Counted from the first letter of the stretch, positions 40,442-50,533 are shown. The stretch is DNA of 64,000 nt from Thecamonas trahens ATCC 50062 (GCF_000142905.1 NW_013657669.1:184500-248499); one strand, 5' to 3'. The notes: generated by a model from the sequence alone, not told the origin. Translations and numbers: made by a program.

Positions 40442-41368
40442 ATGGCGATGCTGAGCAGTATAGAGGAGGCGCTAGGAGCGCTGAAGCGGGCGGCGGCGGT
40501 GTTTGTCATGGCTGGCGCGGGTATGGGGTGTGACTCGGGTCTGCCGGCCTTCCGTACACCGGATGGGTTTTGGAAGGCATATCCGCCGTTTGCGGCGCGC
40601 GGGCTGGAGTTTCACGAGGTCTCTACGCCCAAGTGGTTTGATGAGGATCCGACAATGGCATGGGGCTTCTTTGGGCATCGCCACCAGCTCTACACCGCGG
40701 CCGAGCCGCACTCGGGCTACCATCGGCTGCTGGAGCTAATAAGCGCCAAGGAACCGATCGGGGTGACCAACGGTGGCGAGGACGATGATGGCGGCGATGT
40801 GCCGCCGGGCTTTGTCTTTACCTCGAATGTGGATGGCGCCTTTGTCAAGGCTGGCTATCCGCCGCAGGCCATCGTCGAGTGCCACGGCTCGCTGGGCCAC
40901 CTCCAGTGCGTGGCGCCGTGCAGCGACGCGATCTGGACAGCTCCGGATGGCTTGAGCATTGTGGTCGATGAGGATACGTTTCGGGCGGCAGAGCCGCTGC
41001 CGGCGTGCGGAGCGTGTGGCGGACTGGCGCGGCCCAACGTGCTGATGTTTGGCGACTGGCGGTGGGTCGCGGACCGAACTGAAGCGCAGGAGGAGCGCTA
41101 CGCTCAGTTCCGTACTCATGTCAGGGCCCACCTTCGGATGAACCCGAGCGCGACGGTGGCGATTGTGGAGATGGGCGCGGGCAAGGCGGTGCCGACGGTC
41201 CGGCTCGAGTCTGAGGAGCTCGCTCGTGATTTTGGCGCGCGGGCAGCGCTCATCCGCATCAACCCTGCCGAGGCCGACATACCCGACATCGGCCTCGCGC
41301 GCGGCATCGAGCTCGCAATGGGAGCCAAGGCAGCGTTTGATGCGTTTGAGGCAGTCGAGCGGAGCTAG
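40442..41368 (+). CDS. atypical Sir2-family (sirtuin-like) protein
   Basis: Sirtuins are NAD-dependent protein deacylases or ADP-ribosyltransferases. The 308-residue protein has the order of a Sir2 core: the NAD loop GAGMGCDSGLPAFR (usual GAGxSxxxGIPDFR), GFWKAYPP, TSNVDG (usual TQNID), the catalytic His in VECHGSLGHLQC, four candidate zinc cysteines (C-x3-C in QCVAPC, C-x2-C in CGACGG), RPNVLMFGD (usual RPxVVxFGE) and a C-terminal IRINPAEADI strand. Two normally strict residues differ: Asp of PDFR is Ala, and Gln of TQN is Ser. It looks like the divergent Sir2 group with GMGxDSGLPxFR known from bacteria and some protists. Activity may be altered. Start ATG 40442 gives a short helix before the Rossmann strand. 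Confidence 0.8.
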   Translation: MAMLSSIEEALGALKRAAAVFVMAGAGMGCDSGLPAFRTPDGFWKAYPPFAARGLEFHEVSTPKWFDEDPTMAWGFFGHRHQLYTAAEPHSGYHRLLELISAKEPIGVTNGGEDDDGGDVPPGFVFTSNVDGAFVKAGYPPQAIVECHGSLGHLQCVAPCSDAIWTAPDGLSIVVDEDTFRAAEPLPACGACGGLARPNVLMFGDWRWVADRTEAQEERYAQFRTHVRAHLRMNPSATVAIVEMGAGKAVPTVRLESEELARDFGARAALIRINPAEADIPDIGLARGIELAMGAKAAFDAFEAVERS

Positions 41369-41505
41369 AGCCAGCCCATGATGCGATAAAAATTTCAAGA
41401 ATTTTGTGGTTGGCGCCCCACCCAGCGGTTCAGCCCTGCACTCGGCCTCGGCCACGGGCCACATCTCTCTCTCTCTCCCTCCTTCAGAAACACACCAGGA
41501 ACAAC

Positions 41506-42248
41506 ATGGAGTTTGGAGACGGCATCGCATCGTCGCGCGCGCGTCTGCAGCGGCTCAAGGTCCGCGGTCTGGGTCTGGTCGGCGGGCCAGCCCGAGTCCC
41601 TCTCGGTGATGCCACCAACGGCTCAGGCGAGCTGGCGGCGTCGGGTGCGTATCAGAAGTCTGCAGCAGTCATTGCCAAGGCGCGTGCGGTGCTTCAGGAG
41701 CGGAACGCTTCGATGGCGGCGGCAGCAACTGTGGCTGTGGTGGGCGAGATCGAGAATCAGAAGGAGGCTGAGGTCGAGGCTGAGGCTGAGGTCGCAGCCG
41801 AGTTGGAGGCTGAGGTCGAGGTCGAGGCAAAGATTGAGGTCGAGGCTGAGGTTGAGACTGAGGTCGAGGCCGAGTTTGCTATGGCTGATGCCATGGCGGA
41901 AGTGTTTGAGGAGATTGTGACGGCCGAGAAGGAGACGCCCAAGTTTGAGATGGGCGCCCAGATGGCCAAAGTGCTTGACGAGGTGGTTGCCAACAAGGAG
42001 GATGAGGAGCAGGAGCAGGAGGTCAAGGTCGAGCCGGTGGCGCCGCCGCGGCGAATGACGCGGGTGGAGAAGGCGCGGTTGGAGGCGCTGGCAGCGTTTG
42101 GAGGCTCATCATCGCTCGACGATGTGTTTGCCAAGGCTGAGGCACCTGCCAAGGTTGTGGAGGAGGAGCAGCAGGCTGCACCGAAGCGAATGACACGGGT
42201 GGAGAAGGCACGGCTTGAGGCGTTGGCCGCGTTTGGAGGATCGTCGCT
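41506..42248 (+). CDS. Glu/Val/Ala-rich repeat protein, 3' end lost in gap
   Basis: I do not recognise this gene. The 247 residues seen start MEFGDGIASSRARLQRLKVR. A Glu-Val-Glu-Ala repeat covers about residues 80-125 (EAEVEAEAEVAAELEAEVEV). Then come two copies of a 40-residue unit, each containing RMTRVEKARLEALAAFGGSS; the first continues SLDDVFAKAEAPAKV, and the second runs into the N gap at 42249. More copies may lie in or beyond the gap, and the stop is not visible. The composition predicts alpha-helix or coiled coil. The upstream UTR has a CT repeat at 41465-41480. Confidence 0.6.
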
Positions 42249-42348
42249 NNNNNNNNNNNNNNNNNNNNNNNNNNNNNNNNNNNNNNNNNNNNNNNNNNNN
42301 NNNNNNNNNNNNNNNNNNNNNNNNNNNNNNNNNNNNNNNNNNNNNNNN
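42249..42348. other. assembly gap (100 N)
   Basis: Exactly 100 N, so the true size is probably unknown. It interrupts the repeat protein. The right flank is an almost pure C tract to about 42410. Confidence 0.99.
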
Positions 42349-42592
42349 TCCCCTCCTCCCCCCCCCACCCCCCCCCCCCCCCCCCCCCTCCCCCTCCCCC
42401 TCCTCTCGCCGCGCTGCTGGCTGGCTGCGCGTGACCCGCCACAGGTGCGGCACGTTCGGGCAATGGTCGCTTTTTCCTCGGACCTTTTTTTGCGACCTTT
42501 GGGCGATTGTGGCCTTTGCTTGCCCATGCTCGGCACTTGGTGGGGATGGGGATAGGCATGAGCCATGGATCGATGTGTATACTTACAGAGAA

Positions 42593-43289
42593 TGGCCCTT
42601 TCGGTATGGATGTATTCAGGACCGGGATGCCAGCAGGAATGGCAGACTGGCGTCAAGGCGCTCCTCCACACCGCGGACGTGCTCGCTATCGCTAACTTTA
42701 CCTACGTATGTTGCTCTCCCCCCCCTCCTTTCCTCTCTCTCTCTCTCTTGCTTTCTCTCCAACTCACAGCTCCCTGCCCTAGTATCCGTACGGTAACGCG
42801 CGCGGCTACGAGCCCAACGTCGAGTGCCAGCACGGGCCGAACGAGTGCCTGGGCAACAAGATCGAGGCTTGCCTCATGCACCTCAACCCCAAGCCGACAA
42901 CCTGGGTCCAGGCGCTGGTTTGCATGGAGTCCGGTACACCGTACGCCAACTGGAAGAAGTGCGCGTCGGAGAACTCGCCGGCCATCGAGACGGCGCCTAT
43001 CGAGTCGTGCATCGAGGGCTCGCTCGGCAACCAGCTGATCAACGACGCGGCCCGCGCCACCAACTCGCTCAACCCGCCGCATCAGTACACCCCGTGGATT
43101 ACCATCAACGGCAAGCCCAAGCAGGGCTCGCTCATCCGCGAGATCTGCGACGCGTACACGGGCACCAAGCCGTCCGGCTGCTCGTCGCCGTCGTCGTCGT
43201 CCGGATCCTCGGGCTCGTCGTCAGGCTCGTCGTCTTCGGCCGCTGCCGCTGACTACAACCTTCCGCGCGACCTTTGCTTCCGCGATTAG
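42593..43289 (+). CDS. GILT-family thiol reductase-like protein, 5' end incomplete
   Basis: GILT is a secreted or lysosomal thiol reductase. Exon 42593?-42705 encodes MALSVWMYSGPGCQQEW and LLHTADVLAIANFTY. The intron is 42706-42782 (donor GTATGT, acceptor CCCTAG, ACTCAC 16 bases before the acceptor). The last exon 42783-43289 begins YPYGNARGYEPNVECQHGPN, then ECLGNKIEACLMHL. YPYGNA and the signature CQHG-x2-EC-x2-N are diagnostic. Later Cys (ALVCMESG, WKKCASEN, IESCIEGS) and YTPWITINGK also match. The C-terminus has a Ser/Gly-rich linker. The redox motif usually CxxC reads G-P-G-C. A 3' splice site (TACTTACAG) lies just before 42593, so the signal peptide exon is upstream or in the gap. Confidence 0.8.
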
Positions 43290-43821
43290 TTTTCAACAGT
43301 TTTTCTGCCTCCTCCCGCAGCCCTCATCGGTCTCCGACCTCTGCCCGTAGCCGCAGCGTCCGGGCGTGGCCGCCCTGACGGCCGCTGTCCACCGTCCTCG
43401 CATGCCGAGGACGAGCAGCGAGCCTGAGCATGCGGGACGTGCGCGAGTCTTTGGACTCGATGCATGTCTCGCTCTCCCGCCACGCCCCCCCGCCGCGGCG
43501 CGAAGCCGGCGCGCGCATCTGTACTGCGCTCCCACTCCCTCGTCCCGCACCTCGCTGACCGGCAGCTCCCTCTTGCTCTGTTCCGTACGCCTCCGATCTC
43601 CCGCCCCTGCCATTCCTGCCCCCGTCTCGCCGCGGGGAAGTGGGCGGTCCGAGAACGAGGCGTTGCGGCAGAAACACTGCTGCCGCCCACAGCACCCTGC
43701 GCCCGCCGTCTCGCGCGTGGATGCCAACGCCGAAGAGTTCTGCTCCATAGCACAAAGGAACACACACCTGCAGCCCCCCCCCCCCACCCCCTGCAGTTTT
43801 CACGTGACTAAGCTTGGGCGT
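43290..43821. other. region between convergent genes, no gene seen
   Basis: These 532 bp lie between the GILT stop and the uL3m stop. Both strands have Arg/Ala/Pro-rich open frames of 130-160 codons with no recognisable domain, as expected by chance in GC-rich DNA. This is the only convergent pair without a transposon relic whose stops are not close together. Confidence 0.5.
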
Positions 43822-44877
43822 TTATGCGTCGCGCTTGCGGCCAGTGTTGACGGTGGCGGCGGCGCGGTCGGCAGCGTCCCAGTGGTGGTCGAACGGATCG
43901 GCGCCGCCAACCGGGGCGTCGGCCTCGGTGGCAGCGGCGGCGGTCGCCGGGTCGACGGTGGGGAAGGGCGGGGAGGTGGGGAAGGTCTTGCGGATGGCGT
44001 CCGAGACAACGAGCCAGCCCTTGGTCGGGCCAGGGAGCGAGCCGCGGATGAGAACCACGTTCTCCTCGGGCACAACTTTGAGCACCTTGAGCGACTGCGA
44101 GGTCCGGTTCTTGCCGCCCATGCGCCCGGGCATCTTCTTGTTCTTCCACACCTTGCCCGGCCCCTGCGAGCCACCGGTCGAGCCACCATGCCGATGGGCA
44201 ACCGAGGTACCGTGCGAGGCCGACTGGCCCTTGAAGTTGTAGCGCTTCATGACGCCGGCAAAGCCCTTGCCGCGAGTCACGCCGCGGACATCGACGTACT
44301 GGCCGGGCAGCAAATGCGCGGCAGAGAGCTCGGTGCCGACCGGGAGGACCGCGTCGTCCGAGACGGCAAACTCGACCATCTTGCGGCGCGGCTCGAGGCC
44401 AGCCTTTGCATACACGGTCCGCTGCGGCTTGTTGACATGCTTGTCCTTGGCCTTGGCCGCCGCCACCACCAGCCGCGACGTCGGCTTGGGCATGGCCTTG
44501 GGGTTGATCTTTGCCTTGACCGGCTCGTCCTTCACCGAGACCACCACATTGTCGGGAAAGTGCACCACGGTCGCCGGATGCCGCTTGCCCCACTCGTCCC
44601 AGTACGGCAGCATGCCGAGCTTGACGCCGACCAAGCCGACTCTCCGCGAGCTAGCCGACCACTCTGCTGCTGGAATCCCAGCGCCATCCCCTCCCGCCTT
44701 GTCTTGCTCAACTTGGCCACCAGTCTCGCTCGCATGCGCTGCCTTTCCGCTGCTGGCAAACCGCTGGCTCGTCACCACTGTCGCCGTCCCTGCCACAGCC
44801 GTGGATGGCAACCGGCTCACCGCCCGTCCCGCCGCCGCGGCAACCGCGCTCGCTCCCGCAACCGCAGCACGGAGCAT
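43822..44877 (-). CDS. MRPL3: mitochondrial ribosomal protein uL3m (MRPL3)
   Basis: This is a 351-residue L3 protein of the mitochondrial large subunit, a core protein near the peptidyl-transferase centre. The N-terminus (MLRAAVAGASAVAAAAGRAV, then SRLPSTAV) is Ala/Arg/Ser-rich with no acids, a mitochondrial presequence. The L3 domain starts GLVGVKLGMLPYWDEWGKR. The signature region reads RGKGFAGVMKRYNFKGQSAS, HGTSVAHRHGGSTGG and VWKNKKMPGRMG, matching bacterial-type L3 rather than cytosolic L3. A C-terminal extension of about 45 residues (Pro/Ala/Asp-rich) is extra. No intron. The start is the first ATG. Confidence 0.95.
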   Translation of the reverse strand: MLRAAVAGASAVAAAAGRAVSRLPSTAVAGTATVVTSQRFASSGKAAHASETGGQVEQDKAGGDGAGIPAAEWSASSRRVGLVGVKLGMLPYWDEWGKRHPATVVHFPDNVVVSVKDEPVKAKINPKAMPKPTSRLVVAAAKAKDKHVNKPQRTVYAKAGLEPRRKMVEFAVSDDAVLPVGTELSAAHLLPGQYVDVRGVTRGKGFAGVMKRYNFKGQSASHGTSVAHRHGGSTGGSQGPGKVWKNKKMPGRMGGKNRTSQSLKVLKVVPEENVVLIRGSLPGPTKGWLVVSDAIRKTFPTSPPFPTVDPATAAAATEADAPVGGADPFDHHWDAADRAAATVNTGRKRDA

Positions 44878-45172
44878 TTCTTTGGTATGTTACGTGTGAA
44901 CAGAAACCTGCTAGTAAGGGCTTGGCTCTGGCCGTCGGTGTTGTGGCTGGTGTTGGTCGTGTGGCTCGTAAGTCGTGAGGTGTGGGTGAGGTGTCCGTCC
45001 CTTCGGCTGGTCGGCCGGCCTGGGGGGGGGGGGGGAGGGGTGACAGTCTCTTGATCGACTCGGCTGCTGATCGGACGGTCGGATGATCGGCTTGCGAGTT
45101 TGACGCATGCATCGCTGCTGAGATGGTGCCCGTCATCGACGAGTCATGGACGGCCGAGGCCATGCAAGTTGG

Positions 45173-46519
45173 CTACTTTAGCACAAGAGACTCTCCGGAA
45201 AAGTCGCGAAGTGGTGGCTGGCATAAGAGATACTTGTGCCGCGCCCCGAGCGAGGCCATCCGAGATGGGAGGATGCCGCGGAGGATGCCACGATACAGCC
45301 ACTTGTGCCGCCTGATCTCCACGGCTGCGAGCGAGGGCACGATGGTGGCAAGTATGATGTACGGGACAGTCATGACCCAGAAGAACGACGAGGTGGTGGC
45401 GGCGACAGCGGTGCCCGAAACGACATACCAGCCAGCGCCTACGGCAACGACCTCAATGTCGGCCAGCGTCGCGTGGAGCCGCGCCATCACCTCCCGGCTG
45501 AACGGGAGCCCGACGCTGTGGATGCGGAGGAAGAGCGGGCTCTCGCCCTCGATGCTCGAGCCAAGCCAGCGGATGCTGAACCGCGGGAGGAGGGAGCCGG
45601 CGATCGCCACAAGCAGCGGCGCCTGGCGGCTCCACGGAGACGCGTCGTCTGTAGCCGTGCCCTGGAACCAAGCCGCAAGCGACGCCAGAGGAAGTGTCGA
45701 CAGTGCAGCAAGGACAAGGTACTCGCAGCGATCGGCGACTGCTGCGGCGCGCGCAGTGAGCCCTCGCCACGCCAGCCCTCCCGCTGTTGTCAGCCACACC
45801 ATCGCCAACGGCAGCAGAGCGAGGCCGAGCAGGTGCGGGACTATGTCAGGCAAGACGCCGTCGGCGAGACAGCAGAGCGCAGCCAAGGCTCCGGCGCCCC
45901 ACAGTAGGATCCAAACCCAGCCCGCAGATTCGATCGAGCTCACGCCGATGTGCGGCACCATGGCTTGGAGCCAGAGGACGAGCGGGACAAGCGCCGTCCG
46001 AGCCGGCCACCCCACCGCGCCGTCCACCAGCAGCGGCGCAAGCAGCGTGCCAGCCGCCGTCACTACTCCAACATAGCCCAGCTCGGCAAGCCGCAGCATG
46101 GACAATCTCAGCTTGATTGCATCCCGCCGCCGTTGCTGGTGCTCATCAGCAAACTGGCGCTCCAAGATCCACACGAGGCGCGCAAAGCGGGCCCGCTGCG
46201 TCGCCACGCCCGGCAGCGACTGCTCCCTGAGCCCTCCCACCACCGACATCGCCGCATCGCCCCAACACGGCTCTTCTTCATCGATGGAGCCACCATCGCC
46301 TCGCCAATTCTCTCCAGTTCTTCTCAACACCACTCGCGTCCGCCACAGTACCGAGTCCTCAGCCACCATCCTCCATCGCCTGCACACTGCCCGTGCCTGC
46401 AGCAGCGACGGCGTGTCTAGCAGGCCAAAGACGGCCAGCAACAGCTCCAGCGGAAGGTTGTCCATTCCACAATCAGATGACCCTACTCCATCATCACAGC
46501 CATCATCAACAACGTCCAT
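45173..46519 (-). CDS. F-box protein with multiple membrane segments
   Basis: The protein is about 448 residues if the ATG at 46519 is used; the frame is open further upstream to 46600. Residues about 17-55 read MDNLPLELLLAVFGLLDTPS, LLQARAVCRRWRMVAEDSVL and W, a clear F-box (LPxELLxxIFxxL, CRxW), which in other proteins docks Skp1 in SCF ubiquitin ligases. After a charged linker there are about six to eight hydrophobic segments, such as YVGVVTAAGTLLAPLLV, ALVPLVLWLQAMV, WVWILLWGAGALAALCCL, LLGLALLPLAMVWLTTA and FFWVMTVPYIILATIVPSL. An F-box joined to a multi-pass membrane domain is uncommon. The substrate or compartment cannot be told. Confidence 0.7.
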   Translation of the reverse strand: MDVVDDGCDDGVGSSDCGMDNLPLELLLAVFGLLDTPSLLQARAVCRRWRMVAEDSVLWRTRVVLRRTGENWRGDGGSIDEEEPCWGDAAMSVVGGLREQSLPGVATQRARFARLVWILERQFADEHQQRRRDAIKLRLSMLRLAELGYVGVVTAAGTLLAPLLVDGAVGWPARTALVPLVLWLQAMVPHIGVSSIESAGWVWILLWGAGALAALCCLADGVLPDIVPHLLGLALLPLAMVWLTTAGGLAWRGLTARAAAVADRCEYLVLAALSTLPLASLAAWFQGTATDDASPWSRQAPLLVAIAGSLLPRFSIRWLGSSIEGESPLFLRIHSVGLPFSREVMARLHATLADIEVVAVGAGWYVVSGTAVAATTSSFFWVMTVPYIILATIVPSLAAVEIRRHKWLYRGILRGILPSRMASLGARHKYLLCQPPLRDFSGESLVLK

Positions 46520-46888
46520 TAGCTCGTTCTCCACTTCCCCACCTGTATCCGAGAGCACGGACTCCCACTCGTGGAGGTAACTAACGTCAACGTCAACCAA
46601 GGCGAACCACGATGTGAGGCCTTCGTTGGTCTACAGATGAGACAAGTGCTGGGAGTGAGTTGTGTGTAACGTGTGAGACTGATGTTAGCCCTGTGTGACA
46701 TGGCTCGAGACAGATTGGTTGTCACGGGGCGAGGGCAGGGAGAGGAGGACCGAGACAGAATCGGTGACAGGCAGAGAGGGGGAGGGGGGGAGGGGGGGGG
46801 GGGGGGGGGATGGCTGACCAGCCAAAGATTGTAGGCACAGGCTTTGGCTTTGTGGCTCCGGCTCCGGTCTTCATTTCTCTACTTGACC
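46520..46888. other. divergent intergenic region with poly-G
   Basis: 369 bp between the F-box gene (minus) and the DOMON gene (plus). It contains a G-rich run at 46773-46809 including about 18 consecutive G, ending 80 bp before the DOMON start. No exon is seen. Confidence 0.6.
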
Positions 46889-49714
46889 ATGCGGCATTGC
46901 TGCGGGTTGGGGGCCATGAACTTGTTTCTTCTGGGGGCTGCGATGGTGTGTGTGCTGGTGGTGGTGAGCGGTACGTGCAGGGGAGGGGTGAGGGGAGAGG
47001 ACGGGGGGGGGGGAGGGAGGAGGGGTGGAGGGGGGGGGGGAGGTGCGGCGGCTGGTGCTTACCTTGGAACGCGCTTTCGTAGGGACTCCGACACGGACGT
47101 ACAGCTCATGCCGGCTGGTGACTGAAGTGAGCACGGGTTTCGAGTACAAACTCTACTGGAAGTACGTTGTGGGCCTTGCCTTTTGTCCTCGCTGTGTTCA
47201 TGTTCAGTTCAGGAGGAGGTAAACGGTGAGGGGAAGGGGGTGCGGGGTGGAGGGGACGTACGTGATCAGCGCCTGATCAGCTCCTCATCACCGCCTTTTC
47301 CCCTCACCTGCCCCCCCCCCCCCCCCTCCCCCCGTCCCCCTCCCCCTTCCCCCCCTCCCCCCCCCCCTCCACAGTCCACACTCACCCCCTCTCGACCTTG
47401 TGGCTGGCCGAAACCTGACTCGCGCACGGTCTTTTCCTGCGAATGGCCGACGCGCACGGTCTTTTCCTGTGAATGGCCGACGGGACAGCACGCTGACCGG
47501 CACGTCGACGTCGATCAGCATGGCAATGGAGGCCAAGGTGGACGGATGGGTTGGTTTGGTGTCGGCGGGAGCCCGTTGATGAGCGGGATCGACACCCAGG
47601 TCGGCATGATGACCGGCGGTGGGGCGGTTGTTGACGGAATGTCGTCGGGGACAATCCGACCGACGGCGGATGGCACCAACGACAACACAGCTGTGGCGGT
47701 CAAGAATGTGGGCGGAGTGCTGACGGCTGAGTTTGATCGGGTGCTCAACACGGGCGACGGCAACGACAACGTGTGGTTGGCGACCGGGATCAACTCAGTG
47801 GTGGTGGCGGTGGGCACTGGTGGCACACCTACGACGACTGGATCGTACGGTGGACATGCGGCGCGGGCGCGGTTCAACCTCGACTTTTCGGTGGCATCAT
47901 CGTGCCCTGCGCCTCCGTCGCCGCCGCCGCCGCCGCCTCCGTCGCCGCCACCGCCTCCGTCGCCGCCGCCTCCGCCTCCGTCGCCGCCGCCGCCACCTCC
48001 GTCGCCGTCACCACCACCGGGGGTCACCGCGCCGCCGCCGCCGTCGCCATCCCCACCTCTGCCGTCACCGCCTCCTCCGCCGCCCCCGTTCTTTAGTGGA
48101 TTCTCGTGCCAGGACGTTGGATTGGATGGCATGAAGGTTGCCTGGCAGCCGATCACAGGATCCGACACATCCATCACACTCGGAGTCTCGGTCCCGGCGG
48201 CGGCTGGCTGGGTGAGCATGGGTCTTGTTCCCAACGCGAGGTCGATGGCCAACGGCGACTTTGCGTTTGCGTATCTGGACGGAACGACGCCGAGAGTGCT
48301 TGACACGTACCGCGGAGCTGGATCGGGCGTGGTCTCGATCGATTCCACGAACGACTACACCGGCGTGACGGTTGAAAACTCGGGCGGCCTGCTGCAGGCC
48401 AAGTTCACGCGCAATCTGGTGACCGGCGACGGGCAGGACCGCGACATTGTGGCGGGCAACAACCTTGTGGCATGGGCATTCAACTCGGACACTAATCCTT
48501 CGAATCCGCCGGCCAACGGCGATTACCACACGGCGCGTGGTGCGATGAACATCGACTTTACGACCTCGACGCCGTGCGTGCCGTCACCACCGCCGCCGCC
48601 TACCTCGCCGCCGCCGCCACCCACTTCTGGCGGCGGGGCAGGGGCCATCGACCTCAGCTCTGCATTTACCTTTTCGGACGGCCCGTTCACGATGCGATTC
48701 AAGGTCGACACCGTCAACAACCAGGTCTCGTTTGCGCTCTCCAAGTCCGGCTCGGCCGGATACGTGGCCATCTGTTTCACCGAGAGCGCCGGAGTCATGG
48801 GCCCGGGCGACTCGTACGTGGCGTTTGCGTCGTCGGCAGCATCGGGCGGGTACGTGGTCTCGGATCGGCAGAATCCCAGCGGCAAGTCGGCGCCGCCGGC
48901 GGATGCCAAGCAGGACGTGCTCGGCGTGAGCGGGTCAGAGACTGGTGGAGTGATGACGGTCGAGTTTGTGCGGGCGCTCGACACTGGCGACAACGGCGAT
49001 GTAGTCATCAACGACGCCGACATCAACATTGTCTGGGCGATTTCCGACAGCGCGACGCCAGGCGGCGGAGCTGGGTCGGCGACGTCGGGGGTGAGCAAGC
49101 ACTCCACGACGTCGACGGCTGCGATCAAGATCAACTTTTTCACCGGCAAGGTGTCCAAGGACGACCTTCGCGAGAAGCTCATCAAGGCGCACGCGTGGAT
49201 GATGATCATCTCGTGGGTGGTGCTCATTCCTGTGGGCATTGTGGTGGCGCGATTCCTCAAGGACAAGCTCGGAGTGTGGTGGTTCCGTGTCCACCGGTTC
49301 ACACAGTGGATGGCGGTGCTGGCGACGTTTGCGGCGTTTGGGATGGCGATCTGGTTCACCAACGAGGACTTTAAGGGCGAGAACAAGAGCCACAAGCTCA
49401 TCGGACTTGCTGTCGTGCTTGTAGCGTTCCTGGAGCCTGTTCTCGGCGAGCTCTCGAACCTGATGTGGTCGCCGGACCGGAGCGGGACGCCGTGGTTCCC
49501 GGACAAGATCCACTGGTGGGTGGGCCGCGGGCTCACGCTCCTTGCGATGATCAACTGCTTCCTCGGGATGAAGGCGAAAGAGTGGGGCGCGGCGCCATAC
49601 GTCATTGTCAGCCTGCTCGTGGCAGGCTTTGCAGTTGCGTGCGTTGTGCTTCAGTTCACCATCGGCGACGTCCACCACGATGCCGGCAACGACAAGGAGA
49701 TGGACGATTTGTGA
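46889..49714 (+). CDS. triple-DOMON cytochrome b561, three exons, one apparent frameshift
   Basis: This is a membrane electron-transfer protein: extracellular DOMON domains linked to a cyt b561 core that moves electrons across the membrane. Exon 1 46889-46970 is a signal peptide (MRHCCGLGAMNLFLLGAAMV). Exon 2 47083-47161 encodes TPTRTYSSCRLVTEV and FEYKLYW. Exon 3 starts at 47519 (NMAMEAKVDGWVG). The frame breaks at about 47554: GGTTGGTTTGG needs one base to give GWVGFGVGGSPLMSGID, the DOMON core. With it the protein is 785 residues. DOMON 2 starts GFSCQDVGLDGMKVAWQP; DOMON 3 starts IDLSSAFTFSDGPF. (SPPPPP)n linkers join them. The core has helices with His in KAHAWMMIISW, VHRFTQW, SHKLIGLAVV and KIHWWVGRG, the four haem ligand positions. 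Introns have GTACGT donors. Confidence 0.88.
47905..48095 (+). repeat. Pro-rich linker repeat (CCGTCGCCGCC units)
   Basis: Tandem CCGCCTCCGTCGCCGCC-type units encode (SPPPPP)n between the first two DOMON domains; a shorter one at 48583-48630 lies between the second and third. The composition resembles extensin-like linkers of algae. Confidence 0.9.
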
Positions 49715-50098
49715 GTCGCAGCTCGGGCTTGATCACTTTACTAAATGCTCATCGGACTTGCTGTCGTGCTTGTAGCGTTCCTGGAGCCTGTTCTCGGCGA
49801 GCTCTCGAACCTGATGTGGTCGCCGGACCGGAGCGGGACGCCGTGGTTCCCGGACAAGATCCACTGGTGGGTGGGCCGCGGGCTCACGCTCCTTGCGATG
49901 ATCAACTGCTTCCTCGGGATGAAGGCGAAAGAGTGGGGCGCGGCGCCATACGTCATTGTCAGCCTGCTCGTGGCAGGCTTTGCAGTTGCGTGCGTTGTGC
50001 TTCAGTTCACCATCGGCGACGTCCACCACGATGCCGGCAACGACAAGGAGATGGACGATTTGTGAGTCGCAGCTCGGGCTTGATCACTTTACTAAATG
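49397..50098 (+). repeat. perfect 351-bp tandem duplication of the cyt b561 gene 3' end
   Basis: Bases 49397-49747 and 49748-50098 appear identical. The unit covers the last 105 codons of the cytochrome b561 gene, its stop and 33 bp after it. The junction reads ACTAAATG|CTCATCGGACTTG, with at most one base of shared sequence to the original upstream ACAAG|CTCATCGG. The second copy contains an open frame 49745-50065 starting MLIGLAVVLVAF that lacks the first two to three helices, so it is a dead 3' copy unless transcribed by read-through. Confidence 0.93.
49745..50065 (+). pseudogene. truncated cyt b561 C-terminal copy
   Basis: A 106-codon frame in the second copy of the tandem duplication, beginning at the chance ATG made by the junction. 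It keeps the last helices (two of the four haem His positions) but has no signal peptide or DOMON. It is unlikely to be functional. The space from here to 50533 holds no other gene. Confidence 0.75.
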
Positions 50099-50533
50099 AC
50101 ACTTTGTTTTTAGCAGATGTTGAGCCGATGTCGACCGGTCGTACATGAGTGTGATGATCTCGAACGGTCTGCGTGTGCCATCACCCAAGCCAGCGTGTCG
50201 ACGGTCACACTTTGACCTGTCCATGCGGCAAAGGCAACCACGGCGCACCACCTCACGGCAGGAAGGAGAAATATGTCCAGTGGTGCGACAGAGGCCTTTG
50301 TCTCGTGTGTAGCATGCGTGCTGCACCGCGAGGTGGTGGCTCCGCCCCCAGGGCTCTACTCGCCGGCTCATGGCTGGTCCTCCTCGAGGAGCGGAGCAGG
50401 CAGACGGTCGAGGAGGAGCGACGGCGACGGAGCTGGGCACCGGGCGTCGGCTGACGAGACGGAGAGCCCTTGGGTGGTGGTTGATCACGGTGTGGGGAAT
50501 GGACAGTCTGCTCGCGAGCCCAGATCAGCCGGG

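Noticed and set aside
43366-45054. A 562-codon plus-strand frame across the GILT/uL3m spacer and the uL3m gene
   Set aside because: Most of it is the reverse complement of the uL3m coding sequence; the remaining part has no recognisable content.
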